From contig CAYTCD010000018.1 of assembly GCA_964436335.1 (NCBI GenBank), positions 1-25,672 on the forward strand: DNA of 25,672 bases, in the 5' to 3' direction. This DNA comes from Pullibacteroides sp964436335 (lineage in GTDB: Bacteria; Bacteroidota; Bacteroidia; Bacteroidales; P3). This document shows positions 12,888 through 22,100 of this stretch, piece after piece. The first letter of the stretch is position 1. Every line of letters starts with the position of its first letter. Below the pieces are notes generated by a model. That model worked only from the letters and a program-made list of their open reading frames with translations, searched no databases and was not told the origin of the DNA. A program made the position numbers and the translations under genes.

Positions 12888-14435
12888 ATGAAATACTTAT
12901 TGCGTTTTCTGTTTTTATTCCCGTTGTGTCTGGCCCTGCCTGCCTGCCATCACACGCATACAGAAGAGGGACATGCGGAGGAAGAAACTTTTTCTTTTAC
13001 TGACTATTCGTCCAGACTCGAATTGTTTGTGGAAACGGAACATCTTGTGGCAGGAGAAGAAAGCCATCTGCACATTTACCTTACTCGTCTGGAAGACTTC
13101 AAGCCTGTTGACAGTGCGGTGCTAAAGATTCATCTGAAAGGCCAGGAAGTGTTTTCTTGTGAAAAAAGAACAAATCAAGATTTTTGTTTTGTCGAGATCA
13201 TTCCGCACAAAGCAGGGAAAGACACCTTGTTGATACAAGCGGAATTTCCCGATTCGCCTGCAGAAACTTTTCTGATTCCCATTCTCGTGCATAAAAGTGA
13301 ACATGAACATGCCGATGAGAACGAGCATGAACACGAACATGAACACGGACACGAACACGAAGTTCATCAAGCAGCCGAAGAACAGGCGGCTTTAGGTATC
13401 AATACGGTGAATCTTCCCAAAGTGATGAGTTACCGGATTGATTTCGCCACCGAAGCCGTGAAATTCGAAAACGTAGGAAAAACCATTTCCACAACGGCCC
13501 TGATTTCGCCTCTTCCTTCCTCCCAAAACGAAATGATTGCAAAATCGGATGGAATCGTAGTTTTTAACGGGAACGGAATAGTGGAAGGGATGCATGTGAA
13601 TAAAGGAGACATACTATTTTTTATCGAAGACGGGGATATAATAGAAAAAAGTATGACAATCTATTATGAACGGATCATTAACGAATACAAAAAAGCACAG
13701 AAGGAATACGAACGGAAAAAAGAGCTTTTTAAAGAAAATATCGTATCGGAAGCGGAGTTTTTAGAAACGGAAACCGACTACAAGAACGCCAAGGTGGAAT
13801 ATGACAATCTGCAGATCAACGCTTCGGACAACCGGCGTACGGTGTATGCTCCGGCAACAGGTTTCATTGAAAGTTTGCGCGTGAGCAACGGCCAATTCGT
13901 GGAAGCCGGACAAAGCCTGCTTGCTATCCACCAGGGTGGACGGCATCTTTTGACGGCCGATGTGGCCGCTATCTATTATCCTTTGTTTAAGAATATCAGC
14001 ACAGCCCATATCAAGCCTCTCAACGGCAAACGTACCTACAGCCTGGAAGAACTGAACGGCAAACTGCTGGCTTACGGCCAATGCGCCACGGATGGCAGCC
14101 CGCTTCTTCCCCTATCTTTCGAAATCGATATCACGCCCGAACTTGTACCGGGAACCTTTGTGAATCTGTACTTGAAAACATCTGGCGACAAGGAAAGCCT
14201 GAGCGTGGCACAATCCGCCTTGGTGGAAGAAAGCGGAAACTTTTACGTATTTGTGCAGATTACACCCGAATTATTCGATAAACGCCTTGTAACCATTGGT
14301 ATCTCGGACGGTTTCCACACCGAGATAGAGCGGGGGTTGGAAGAAGGGGAACGTGTGGTTACCAAAGGTGCACAGATTCTTAACCTACGGCAAGACAAGG
14401 GTGCTATAGATCCTCATGCCGGACATAATCACTAA
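12888..14435 (+). CDS. RND efflux periplasmic adaptor lipoprotein with His-rich segment (CusB/CzcB family)
   Basis: A 515-residue membrane-fusion protein that links the inner-membrane RND pump to the outer-membrane channel. The lipobox LPAC puts the lipidated Cys at residue 20. An N-terminal extension (about 30-135) is followed by a His/Glu-rich stretch at about 137-160 (repeats of EHEH and a GHEH). Then come the barrel/lipoyl half (SDGIVVFNGNGIVEGMHVNKGD), a helical hairpin (about 255-305, EYERKKELFKENIVSEAEF), the second lipoyl half (VYAPATGFIESLRVSNGQFVEAG) and the C-terminal barrel. The protein ends in DPHAGHNH, another possible metal ligand. It ends 4 bases before the RND start, so the two are translationally close. 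The His-rich parts suggest a divalent or copper-type metal; the specific ion is unknown. Confidence 0.92.
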   Translation: MKYLLRFLFLFPLCLALPACHHTHTEEGHAEEETFSFTDYSSRLELFVETEHLVAGEESHLHIYLTRLEDFKPVDSAVLKIHLKGQEVFSCEKRTNQDFCFVEIIPHKAGKDTLLIQAEFPDSPAETFLIPILVHKSEHEHADENEHEHEHEHGHEHEVHQAAEEQAALGINTVNLPKVMSYRIDFATEAVKFENVGKTISTTALISPLPSSQNEMIAKSDGIVVFNGNGIVEGMHVNKGDILFFIEDGDIIEKSMTIYYERIINEYKKAQKEYERKKELFKENIVSEAEFLETETDYKNAKVEYDNLQINASDNRRTVYAPATGFIESLRVSNGQFVEAGQSLLAIHQGGRHLLTADVAAIYYPLFKNISTAHIKPLNGKRTYSLEELNGKLLAYGQCATDGSPLLPLSFEIDITPELVPGTFVNLYLKTSGDKESLSVAQSALVEESGNFYVFVQITPELFDKRLVTIGISDGFHTEIERGLEEGERVVTKGAQILNLRQDKGAIDPHAGHNH

Positions 14436-14439
14436 GGCC

Positions 14440-17400
14440 ATGCTCAACAGAATCATAAACTTCTCACTCCACAAACCGTTTTTTATCCTTTCGGGGGTCA
14501 TTTTGTTGGTTATAGGGGGATATTACGCGATTAAAAATATTGATATCGATGTATTTCCCGACCTTACAGCGCCTACGGTGGTAATTATGACCGATGCGGG
14601 AAACATGGCCACCGAAGAAGTGGAACGCCAGATTACCGTTCCCATTGAGTCGGCCGTGAACGGAGCCGTCAACGTAAGACGGGTACGCTCTTCATCCACA
14701 ACCGGCACTTCGTTTGTATGGGTGGAATTCGACTGGGGAACAGATATTTATCAAGCCCGGCAGATCACAGCCGAAAAAATCGCCATGCTTGAAAAAACAT
14801 TTCCGGAAGGCATCACACCTCTTTTAGCCCCACAAAGCAGTATTATGGGAGAAGTGCTGTTTGTGGGCGTTACCGCCGACTCCACCTCTTTGATGGATTT
14901 GCGCTCAATCACCGATTGGGTGATAAAACCCTCCCTTTTGGCGATAGGCGGTGTGGCACAAGTAACTGTAATGGGTGGATATTATAAACAATACCAAATT
15001 CTTGCAGACCCAATAGCCATGCAGGCCTATAAAGTGAATCTGGACGAGATAGCCGAATGCATGTCTGAAAACCGAAATTCGGCCGGGGGGGTCTTGCGGG
15101 AATACGGCAACGAATTTGCCGTGCGGGGTGTGGCGCGAACCGCCCGTATCGACGAATTGGAAAGCAGTCCTATCAAACTCAACGAAAACGGCCAACCGAT
15201 TTGCGTGCGCGATGTGGCGGAAGTTAAAATCGCCCCCTCGGTAAAGATGGGTTTCGGAAGCATCAACGCCCAACCGGCCATCCTGATAACCGTTTCCAAA
15301 CAACCCGACATAAACACGCTGAAAGTAACCGAAGCTTTGTTGGAAAGGCTTGAAAATATCAAACAGAACCTGCCTGCCGACGTAAAACTCAACACCGAGA
15401 TTTTCCGGCAGTCCGACTTTATCGAAGCCTCTGTGAACAATGTGGGAAGAAGCCTTTTCGAGGGTGCCATATTCGTGATTGTGGTGCTGATGCTCTTTTT
15501 GGGAAGTTTCCGCACCACCCTGATTTCCGTTATCGCCATTCCCCTCTCGCTTTTGGGAACGGTTATCGTGCTTTATTTTACCGGCCAGGATATCAATACG
15601 ATGACACTTGGCGGAATGTGTATCGCCATCGGGTCTTTGGTGGATGATGCCATTATCGATGTGGAAAACGTCTATAAAAAACTGCAACGTAATCATGCCC
15701 TTCCCAAGGAGAAACGTCAGTCAATCATACGGGTGGTCTATGTAGGTTCCACCGAGATACGAGCCTCCATCCTCAACGCAACCTTCATCATTATCGTAGC
15801 CTTTGCTCCGCTGTTTTGTCTCTCGGGCATGGAAGGCCGCATGCAGAAACCTTTAGGGATGGCTTATATCATTTCCCTTTTGATGTCGCTGGTGACAGCC
15901 ATCACCGTAACGCCTCTGCTGTGTAAATATCTGTTGGGCAACGATCGCTATCTTGACCTTAAGAACATGCAGAAACAAAAGCGCCAGAAGGTGAGGCTCA
16001 AGGATTTCTATCAATATAGCCTGATTTGGTCATTGGCGCACAAAAAGACGGTATTGATTATTTCCTCGGTGGCCTTGGTTTCGGCCATAGCGATGTTTTT
16101 TACCTTGGGAAACAGTTTTTTGCCGGATTTCAACGAGGGTTCGCTCACTATCTCGGCCGTTTCAAAACCAGGCGTATCGCTTTATGTGAGCAATGATCTC
16201 GGCAATACGATTGAAAAAGAATTGCTTTTGATTGATGAAGTGGTTTCGACCGCCCGCCGTACCGGACGCGGTGAGTTGGATGAGCACGCCCAAGCCTCGA
16301 ACAGTGCCGAAATCGAAGTAAAATTTCTGCTGAACAAACGTTCCAAGCACGAGTTTTTGGAAGAAGTGCGTGCCAAACTGGCCGCAATACCCGGCGTGGT
16401 AACATCGGTGGGACAACCTTTGAGTCACCGTATAGACCACATTCTTTCGGGAACACAGGCCAATATCGCCATCAAAGTGTTCGGACCCGATCTGACCCGC
16501 CTCTATACCATCGGACGGCAGATTCAGAATACCATCCGTCACATTGAAGGGGTAACCGACCTCAACGTAGAGCAGCAGACCAGAACCCCACAGCTTCAAA
16601 TACGGGCAAACCGCCCCATGTTGGCCCGCTACGGCATCACACTGGAGCAATTCAACCGCTTTGTGGAAACGGCGTTTCCAGGCGCAAAATTAGGCGATGT
16701 ATATGAAGGTCAGCGACGTTTTGATTTGATACTCAAGTTAAAACCGGAATACACCGAAAGTATGGAGGGGATAGCTAAAGCTCATATCATCTCTTCCGAC
16801 GGTCGCCTGATACCCTTGCAAGAAGTGGCCGAAATTGTATCGACAGACGGCCCCAACGCCATCAGCCGCGAAAACGTACAGAGAAAACTTGTGGTTTCGT
16901 GTAATGTGGCAGGCAGGGACATGAAAAGCGTGGTGGACGAAATCCGAAAAAAAGTAGCCGCCAATATCAATCTGGATGAAAATTACCGCATCGAATACGG
17001 CGGACAGTTTGAAAGTGCCCAAAGTGCCTCACGTACGCTGGTATGGGTTTTTATGGGCTCTCTGCTGGTGATTTTCTTTCTCCTCTATTCCGAGTTCCGC
17101 AAGGTCGGGCTGGCCTTCCTGATTCTGGTAAACTTACCTTTGGCTTTGATTGGAGGGGTATTCGCCATAAAATTCTCTTCGGGCATAATCAGTATTCCTT
17201 CCATCATCGGATTCATCACGCTTTTTGGTATCGCTATCCGCAACGGTATCCTGCTGGTGGCCGAATACGAAAGATTATTGCCGGCATCGGCACAGCCGAA
17301 TACCGCCAAACTGCGCAAAGTGATGGTACAAGGTTCCGTGGACCGCTTCAATCCCATCATGATGACGGCTCTGACGGCGGCTTTGGCCTTGATTCCGTTG

Positions 17401-18783
17401 ATTTTGAACGGAGATAAAAGTGGAAACGAAATACAAGCACCTATGGGTATCGTGGTTCTCGGTGGATTGCTAACCTCCACTTTATTGAATATCTATGTGG
17501 TTCCTGCCTTATATGAATGGTATAAGAGTCATAAAAAACTCCATCTGCACTTTCCCAAAAACAAATTGGCGGTAATTTTGCCGTTTTGTATGCTTCTGCT
17601 GTTGGTTTTTACACCAACCATTCTGAAAGCGCAGCAGAACGATGCTAAAACGCTTTTTGCGGCTGATTATACCGAAGTACTGGATGTGGTTGACCGGCAG
17701 AGTCCGCTCCTACAAGCCTCACGCCGACAGACAGAAGCCGACATAAAGGGAAACCATACCGGCATCGTGCCCGCCAATCCCGAATTTCTGTTCGGCTATT
17801 ACCACAGCAACCGTACTTCCGCCGAAAGAATGGACTTCGAAGCCGGCCAAAGTTTCGATTTCCCTTCGGTCTATGTGCACAAAACCCGTATGGCCAAATT
17901 AAACGACAGTACGGCCATCTATCGTTTCAACGCCAAAAGGGCGGAAGTGCTGATGCAGACGCAGAATCTCTGCATGGAATTGATTTACTTCAATATCTTG
18001 CAAAAATGGTTGGACCTCGGCATTACGGATACCCGAAAATTGGCGGAAATTTACCGGAAAAAATTCGAAAAAGGAGAAAGCAACATACTGGAAGTGAACC
18101 GGGCCGAATTTACCCTGCTCGATATGGAAAGGGAACTGGCGGACCTGCTGAATGAAAAAAGCGGTATTCTTTCCGAACTCAAACGTCTTACAGGCGGTAT
18201 GGAGGTGAATTTGCACCAGGATCGTTTTCCTGACATCGAGTTGCCTGCCGATTTCGAGACATGGTTCGCACGCGTTTCGGAATCCAACCCCACCCTGAAG
18301 GAACTCTACAGCGAACAAGCGGCCAGAACACAAAATGTAAAGGTGAACATTTCGGAATCTTTGCCCAAGTTCTCTGTAACCTACAAGGGTGAAAACGTTT
18401 TCGATGACGGATACAACGCTGTGGCCATCGGCATGAGCATTCCTCTTTGGGAGAACAAGAATCGGGTGAAACAAGCCAAACTGGAGGCGACGGCCTCACA
18501 GTATCTGGCCGAAGATACCCGTCTGCAACTCAAAACACGTCTGGAATACCTTTACGAAAAGGTTTCGGGCTTGCTGCCGGTTGTGTTACGCTACCGTAAG
18601 GCTGTTTCGGAATTCGACAATATGCCTTACCTGAAAAAAGCGATGGAAAAGGGTTCCTTGTCGTTGCTTTCTTATTTGGAAGAACGCAAAACGCTGATTG
18701 ATATGATGATGCGTTACCTCCAAGCCGAAAAAGATCTGGCCTTGTGTTGGAGCGAACTGCAATGGCTTTCGGGTGCTATCTGA
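14440..18783 (+). CDS. Heavy-metal RND efflux pump (CusA/CzcA family) fused to a TolC-like outer-membrane factor
   Basis: A 1447-residue fusion. Residues 1 to about 1040 are a heavy-metal RND proton antiporter with TM1 (HKPFFILSGVILLVIGGYYA), porter loops, the TM4 motif GSLVDDAIIDVEN near 398-410 and the second membrane block. After the last RND helix (VVPALYEWYKS) comes a second hydrophobic segment resembling a signal peptide (about 1043-1067, ending ILKAQQ). Residues from about 1068 form a TolC/CusC-type outer-membrane factor with two helical repeats. RND/OMF fusions of this kind are known in Bacteroidota. The aspartate of the CzcA DFG motif is replaced by Ala (AIGSLVD), while VDD and VEN are kept. 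The frame opens at 14416, but MLNRIINFSLHKP at 14440 is the family N-terminus and avoids overlap with the adaptor. The gene ends overlapping the convergent mltG by 8 bases. Confidence 0.93.
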   Translation: MLNRIINFSLHKPFFILSGVILLVIGGYYAIKNIDIDVFPDLTAPTVVIMTDAGNMATEEVERQITVPIESAVNGAVNVRRVRSSSTTGTSFVWVEFDWGTDIYQARQITAEKIAMLEKTFPEGITPLLAPQSSIMGEVLFVGVTADSTSLMDLRSITDWVIKPSLLAIGGVAQVTVMGGYYKQYQILADPIAMQAYKVNLDEIAECMSENRNSAGGVLREYGNEFAVRGVARTARIDELESSPIKLNENGQPICVRDVAEVKIAPSVKMGFGSINAQPAILITVSKQPDINTLKVTEALLERLENIKQNLPADVKLNTEIFRQSDFIEASVNNVGRSLFEGAIFVIVVLMLFLGSFRTTLISVIAIPLSLLGTVIVLYFTGQDINTMTLGGMCIAIGSLVDDAIIDVENVYKKLQRNHALPKEKRQSIIRVVYVGSTEIRASILNATFIIIVAFAPLFCLSGMEGRMQKPLGMAYIISLLMSLVTAITVTPLLCKYLLGNDRYLDLKNMQKQKRQKVRLKDFYQYSLIWSLAHKKTVLIISSVALVSAIAMFFTLGNSFLPDFNEGSLTISAVSKPGVSLYVSNDLGNTIEKELLLIDEVVSTARRTGRGELDEHAQASNSAEIEVKFLLNKRSKHEFLEEVRAKLAAIPGVVTSVGQPLSHRIDHILSGTQANIAIKVFGPDLTRLYTIGRQIQNTIRHIEGVTDLNVEQQTRTPQLQIRANRPMLARYGITLEQFNRFVETAFPGAKLGDVYEGQRRFDLILKLKPEYTESMEGIAKAHIISSDGRLIPLQEVAEIVSTDGPNAISRENVQRKLVVSCNVAGRDMKSVVDEIRKKVAANINLDENYRIEYGGQFESAQSASRTLVWVFMGSLLVIFFLLYSEFRKVGLAFLILVNLPLALIGGVFAIKFSSGIISIPSIIGFITLFGIAIRNGILLVAEYERLLPASAQPNTAKLRKVMVQGSVDRFNPIMMTALTAALALIPLILNGDKSGNEIQAPMGIVVLGGLLTSTLLNIYVVPALYEWYKSHKKLHLHFPKNKLAVILPFCMLLLLVFTPTILKAQQNDAKTLFAADYTEVLDVVDRQSPLLQASRRQTEADIKGNHTGIVPANPEFLFGYYHSNRTSAERMDFEAGQSFDFPSVYVHKTRMAKLNDSTAIYRFNAKRAEVLMQTQNLCMELIYFNILQKWLDLGITDTRKLAEIYRKKFEKGESNILEVNRAEFTLLDMERELADLLNEKSGILSELKRLTGGMEVNLHQDRFPDIELPADFETWFARVSESNPTLKELYSEQAARTQNVKVNISESLPKFSVTYKGENVFDDGYNAVAIGMSIPLWENKNRVKQAKLEATASQYLAEDTRLQLKTRLEYLYEKVSGLLPVVLRYRKAVSEFDNMPYLKKAMEKGSLSLLSYLEERKTLIDMMMRYLQAEKDLALCWSELQWLSGAI

Positions 18784-19900
18784 TACCGCGCCCGTTGAGT
18801 TCTTTCTGATAGGAACGGGCATTGGCCAAATGTTCCTGATAGGAACGGGCAAACGAATGGCAGCCAGAAAAGTCGGCTTTGGCGCAGAAGTAGAGATAAT
18901 CGGTGGATTTATTCTGCAACACGGCGTCAATGCTCGACACTGAGGGCGTGCAGATGGGACCTGGTGGTAAACCTTTGTAAATATACGTGTTATAGGGCGA
19001 ATCTGTTTGCAGGTGTTCCTTAAGAATCCGCCTGATACTGAAATCGCCCACCGCGTCTTTCACGGTAGGATCCGCTTGCAAGCGCATACCCTTCCGATAG
19101 CGGTTCAGATAGACTGAAGCTATGTCGGGGCGCTCGTCTTTCTTCTGGCTTTCCTCTTCCACAATGGAGGCCAAGGTTATTATCTGCACACGGTTCAGCT
19201 GCAAGGCGTTGGCTTGGCCGCAACGAAAAGCGTTCCAGAAATGGTCTTGCTCGCGGTACATGCGCATGAAAAACCTTTCGGCATCCATATTCCAAAAACA
19301 GTAATATGTATTGGGAATAAAGCAACTCAACACATTCTGCGATGTAAAAGGCAAACGCGCCACATTTTCCCGGGAATCCGTTTCTTGGGCATTATAGGTA
19401 AATTGACTTAAAAATCCATCGTTTTCAAGCAGTTGCACAATAGATGCCGAATCGGCTTCGATTTGTCGGGAAACAATACCCGCCAATTCTGCCACACTAC
19501 GCACCTTGTTGAAAGTGAGTTTAATCTGATCCTGTTGACCTATCCTCAGCCTGTTCACCACCGACATAGCTGTAGCACCACGTTGCAGCACATACCGTCC
19601 CGGCTTTACCGAAGACGGATAGCCTTTCAGATAGGCGATGATTGCGAACTTATACATCTTTACGCCGCCTCCCCGCCGCAAACTGTCTTCCACCTGTGCG
19701 TATGTAGCGCCTGTGGGAATAAAGATTTCGGTACGTTTTTTAACAGCCGATCCCAAACCTACGGAAGCCACGAGCACCATTAGGGAAAAAATCCCTATGG
19801 CAATCATATATAATGTGATTTTCAGCGACTTGCTGAATTTTCCACGTCTTGACTTATTCCAAGAACGACTGGTTCTCCGACTTAGTTTTCTACTACGCAT
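18776..19900 (-). CDS. mltG: Endolytic peptidoglycan transglycosylase MltG
   Basis: A 374-residue inner-membrane enzyme that cleaves nascent glycan strands internally and so sets their length. A very basic N-terminus (MRSRKLSRRTSRS) is followed by one membrane helix (about residues 27-50, LKITLYMIAIGIFSLMVLVA), a LysM-like region, and the YceG catalytic domain. The catalytic glutamate is E248 in ASIVEEES, with MRLQADPTV, SPYNTYIYKGLPPGPI and DYLYFCAKADFSGCHSF following, all family signatures. The frame opens at 20044 inside metG; the ATG at 19898-19900, 2 bases after the metG stop, is the sensible start, and coupling to metG translation is likely. Its 3' end overlaps the convergent RND gene. 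Confidence 0.96.
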   Translation of the reverse strand: MRSRKLSRRTSRSWNKSRRGKFSKSLKITLYMIAIGIFSLMVLVASVGLGSAVKKRTEIFIPTGATYAQVEDSLRRGGGVKMYKFAIIAYLKGYPSSVKPGRYVLQRGATAMSVVNRLRIGQQDQIKLTFNKVRSVAELAGIVSRQIEADSASIVQLLENDGFLSQFTYNAQETDSRENVARLPFTSQNVLSCFIPNTYYCFWNMDAERFFMRMYREQDHFWNAFRCGQANALQLNRVQIITLASIVEEESQKKDERPDIASVYLNRYRKGMRLQADPTVKDAVGDFSIRRILKEHLQTDSPYNTYIYKGLPPGPICTPSVSSIDAVLQNKSTDYLYFCAKADFSGCHSFARSYQEHLANARSYQKELNGRGIR

Positions 19901-19902
19901 AT

Positions 19903-21996
19903 CTATCGTATCTGCATGCCCGGTTCGGCATCGGCGGCAGGTTCCACAAAGCACAGCTTTCCGTCGGGATTCTCGCTCATGAGAATCATGCCGTGCGATT
20001 CGATGCCCTTGAGGTTCTTGGGTTCGAGGTTCGCCAGCAGGCACACCTTCTTGCCCACAATCGCTTCCGGTTCGTAGTATTCGGCAATGCCGCTCACCAC
20101 GGTGCGCGTGTCGAGCCCCGTATTAAGCGTGAGCTTGAGCAGTTTCTTGGTCTTGGCCACCTTTTCGGCCGCCGTGATTTGCGCCACACGCAGGTCTATC
20201 TTGCCGAAATCATCAAAGCTTACCGGGCTTTTCTGCGCCTCGTACTCAATGGCGGCGTTCTTGGCGTTGGCTTCCTTGGTGGCCTGCAGTTTGTCTATCT
20301 GTTGCCGGATGGCTTCGTCTTCTATCTTTTCGAACAGGAACTCGGCGGGGTTGAGCGCATGGTTGTCGGGCAGCAGCGAACTTTCGCAGGCCTTGTCCCA
20401 CGCCAGTTCCTCCATGTTCAGGATACGGCGGAGCCGCGTGGCGGTAAAGGGCAGGAAAGGCTGGCAGAGCACGCACAGATGCGCGGCAATCTGCAAGGAA
20501 ACGTTCAGCACCGTCTTGACCCTTTCCGGGTCGGTCTTGAACACTTTCCAAGGTTCGTTGTCGGTAAGGTATTTGTTGCCCAACCGCGCCAGGTTCATCA
20601 GCTCGTTCAAGGCTTCGCGGAAACGGTATTGCTCGATGCTGGCGGCAATGCGTTCGGGATAGGAGCACATTTCTTCCAGCACCGCCCTGTCGGCCTCGGT
20701 ATGGCTTGTAACGGCGGGCACCTTGCCTTCAAAATACTTGTGGGTCAAGACTACGGTGCGGTTCACGAAATTGCCGAAAATAGCCAGCAGTTCGTTGTTG
20801 TTGCGCGCCTGGAAATCTTTCCATGTAAAGTCGTTGTCTTTCGATTCGGGCGCGTTGGCGGTGAGCACGTAGCGCAGCACGTCCTGTTTTTCGGGAAAAT
20901 CTTCCAGATATTCGTGCAGCCACACCGCCCAGTTGCGCGAGGTGGAGATCTTGTCGCCCTCCAGGTTCAGGAATTCGTTGGCCGGCACGTTATCGGGCAG
21001 GATATAGCTGCCTTCGGCCTTGAGCATGCAGGGAAAGATGATGCAATGAAAAACGATGTTGTCCTTGCCGATAAAATGCACCAGTTTGGTGTCTTGGTCT
21101 TTCCAGTATTTTTCCCAACTGTCGGGCAGGAGTTCCTTGGTGGCCGAGATATAGCCGATAGGCGCATCGAACCACACGTACAGCACCTTGCCTTCGGTGT
21201 CGGGTAGCGGAAGCGGCACGCCCCAGTCCAGATCGCGGGTCACGGCGCGGGGTTGCAGGCCGCCGTCTATCCACGACTTGCACTGGCCGTAAACATTGGT
21301 GCGCCAGTCATTCTTGTGTCCGTCCAGGATCCATTCGCGCAGAAAACCTTCGTAACGGTCGAGCGGCAGATACCAGTGCTTGGTTTCTTTCTTGACAGGC
21401 GCGTTGCCGCTGATGGCGCTCTTGGGATTGATCAACTCGTCGGGACTGAGCGAGGAACCGCATTTTTCGCATTGGTCGCCATAGGCCCCTTCGCTGTTGC
21501 ATTTGGGACAGGTGCCGGTAATGTAGCGGTCGGCCAGGAACTGCTTGTTTTCTTCGTCGTAATACTGCCAGGAGGTCTTTTCCACAAAACAGCCGTTATC
21601 GTAGAGTTTCTTGAAGAAATCGGAAGCCGTAACGGTATGCATCGGCGCGGAAGTGCGCGAATAGATGTCGAACGAGATGCCGAATTTTTCGAAGGAATCC
21701 TTTATCAACGTGTGGTATTGGTCCACGATGGCCTGCGGCGTGGTGTTCTGCTTGCGTGCCTTGATGGTGATGGGCACGCCGTGTTCGTCGCTGCCGCCGA
21801 TAAAAATTACGTCGCGGCCCTTGCTGCGGAGATAGCGCACATAGATGTCGGCCGGCACATACACCCCGGCCAGGTGGCCGATATGCACCGGGCCGTTGGC
21901 GTAGGGCAGCGCCGAGGTAACGGTATAGCGTTGGGGAACGTTTCCCGACTTTAAGACAGGGATGCAATTATCAACGTCTGGATGTTGAGAATTCAT
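19903..21996 (-). CDS. metG: Methionyl-tRNA synthetase
   Basis: A 697-residue class I synthetase that charges initiator and elongator tRNA-Met. The HIGH motif is HIGH-type HIGHL at residues 38-42. Zinc-binding cysteines are C163, C166, C176 and C179 (CPKC...CEKC). The KMSKS loop reads KISTS (349-353). The anticodon-binding helical domain follows, and the C-terminal Trbp111/EMAP-like tRNA-binding domain occupies about 595-697 (FGKIDLRVAQI...ANLEPKNLKGIESHGMIL). The length fits the MetG1 form with appended dimerisation domain. The first 22 residues before RYTVTSALPYANGP are not conserved, but no better start is visible. It is first in a metG-mltG unit. Confidence 0.97.
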   Translation of the reverse strand: MNSQHPDVDNCIPVLKSGNVPQRYTVTSALPYANGPVHIGHLAGVYVPADIYVRYLRSKGRDVIFIGGSDEHGVPITIKARKQNTTPQAIVDQYHTLIKDSFEKFGISFDIYSRTSAPMHTVTASDFFKKLYDNGCFVEKTSWQYYDEENKQFLADRYITGTCPKCNSEGAYGDQCEKCGSSLSPDELINPKSAISGNAPVKKETKHWYLPLDRYEGFLREWILDGHKNDWRTNVYGQCKSWIDGGLQPRAVTRDLDWGVPLPLPDTEGKVLYVWFDAPIGYISATKELLPDSWEKYWKDQDTKLVHFIGKDNIVFHCIIFPCMLKAEGSYILPDNVPANEFLNLEGDKISTSRNWAVWLHEYLEDFPEKQDVLRYVLTANAPESKDNDFTWKDFQARNNNELLAIFGNFVNRTVVLTHKYFEGKVPAVTSHTEADRAVLEEMCSYPERIAASIEQYRFREALNELMNLARLGNKYLTDNEPWKVFKTDPERVKTVLNVSLQIAAHLCVLCQPFLPFTATRLRRILNMEELAWDKACESSLLPDNHALNPAEFLFEKIEDEAIRQQIDKLQATKEANAKNAAIEYEAQKSPVSFDDFGKIDLRVAQITAAEKVAKTKKLLKLTLNTGLDTRTVVSGIAEYYEPEAIVGKKVCLLANLEPKNLKGIESHGMILMSENPDGKLCFVEPAADAEPGMQIR

Positions 21997-22007
21997 AATT
22001 CACTAAA

Positions 22008-22038
22008 TTTTTATGCTTTCCTTTTCAAAATAACTTTG
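22008..22038 (+). promoter_or_regulatory. Promoter of the serine hydrolase operon
   Basis: TTTT (22008-22011), 19 bases, then TAACTTTG (22031-22038), a perfect -7. The start site would be near 22045, some 55 bases before the chosen ATG. Confidence 0.65.
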
Positions 22039-22074
22039 CCGAGCCGAGGTGGTCTGCCCATTAGGCAAAGTTTG

Positions 22075-22082
22075 CAAAGTTA
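22075..22082 (-). promoter_or_regulatory. -7 element for metG
   Basis: The reverse strand reads TAACTTTG, a perfect TAnnTTTG, about 79 bases before the metG ATG. No TTTG is seen at the -33 spacing. The start site would be near 22068, so its transcript would overlap the start of the forward one. Confidence 0.5.
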
Positions 22083-22087
22083 ATGCA

Positions 22088-22092
22088 AAGGA
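22088..22092 (+). promoter_or_regulatory. Shine-Dalgarno-like AGGAG before the serine hydrolase
   Basis: AGGAG lies 8 bases before the ATG at 22101. Such motifs are rare in Bacteroidota. It supports the 22101 start over the ATG at 22083, which lies upstream of it. Confidence 0.5.
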
Positions 22093-22100
22093 GAGATATT

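Noticed and set aside
13296..13370. Repetitive GAACAT/GAACAC stretch considered as a DNA repeat array or CRISPR-like tract
   Set aside because: It is explained fully by the His/Glu-rich coding segment of the adaptor; there are no spacers and the frame is kept.
19849..21207. A 452-codon forward open frame opposite metG and mltG
   Set aside because: It is antisense to two well-identified genes; its Val/Phe/Gly/His-rich composition is that of a shadow frame and it resembles no family.
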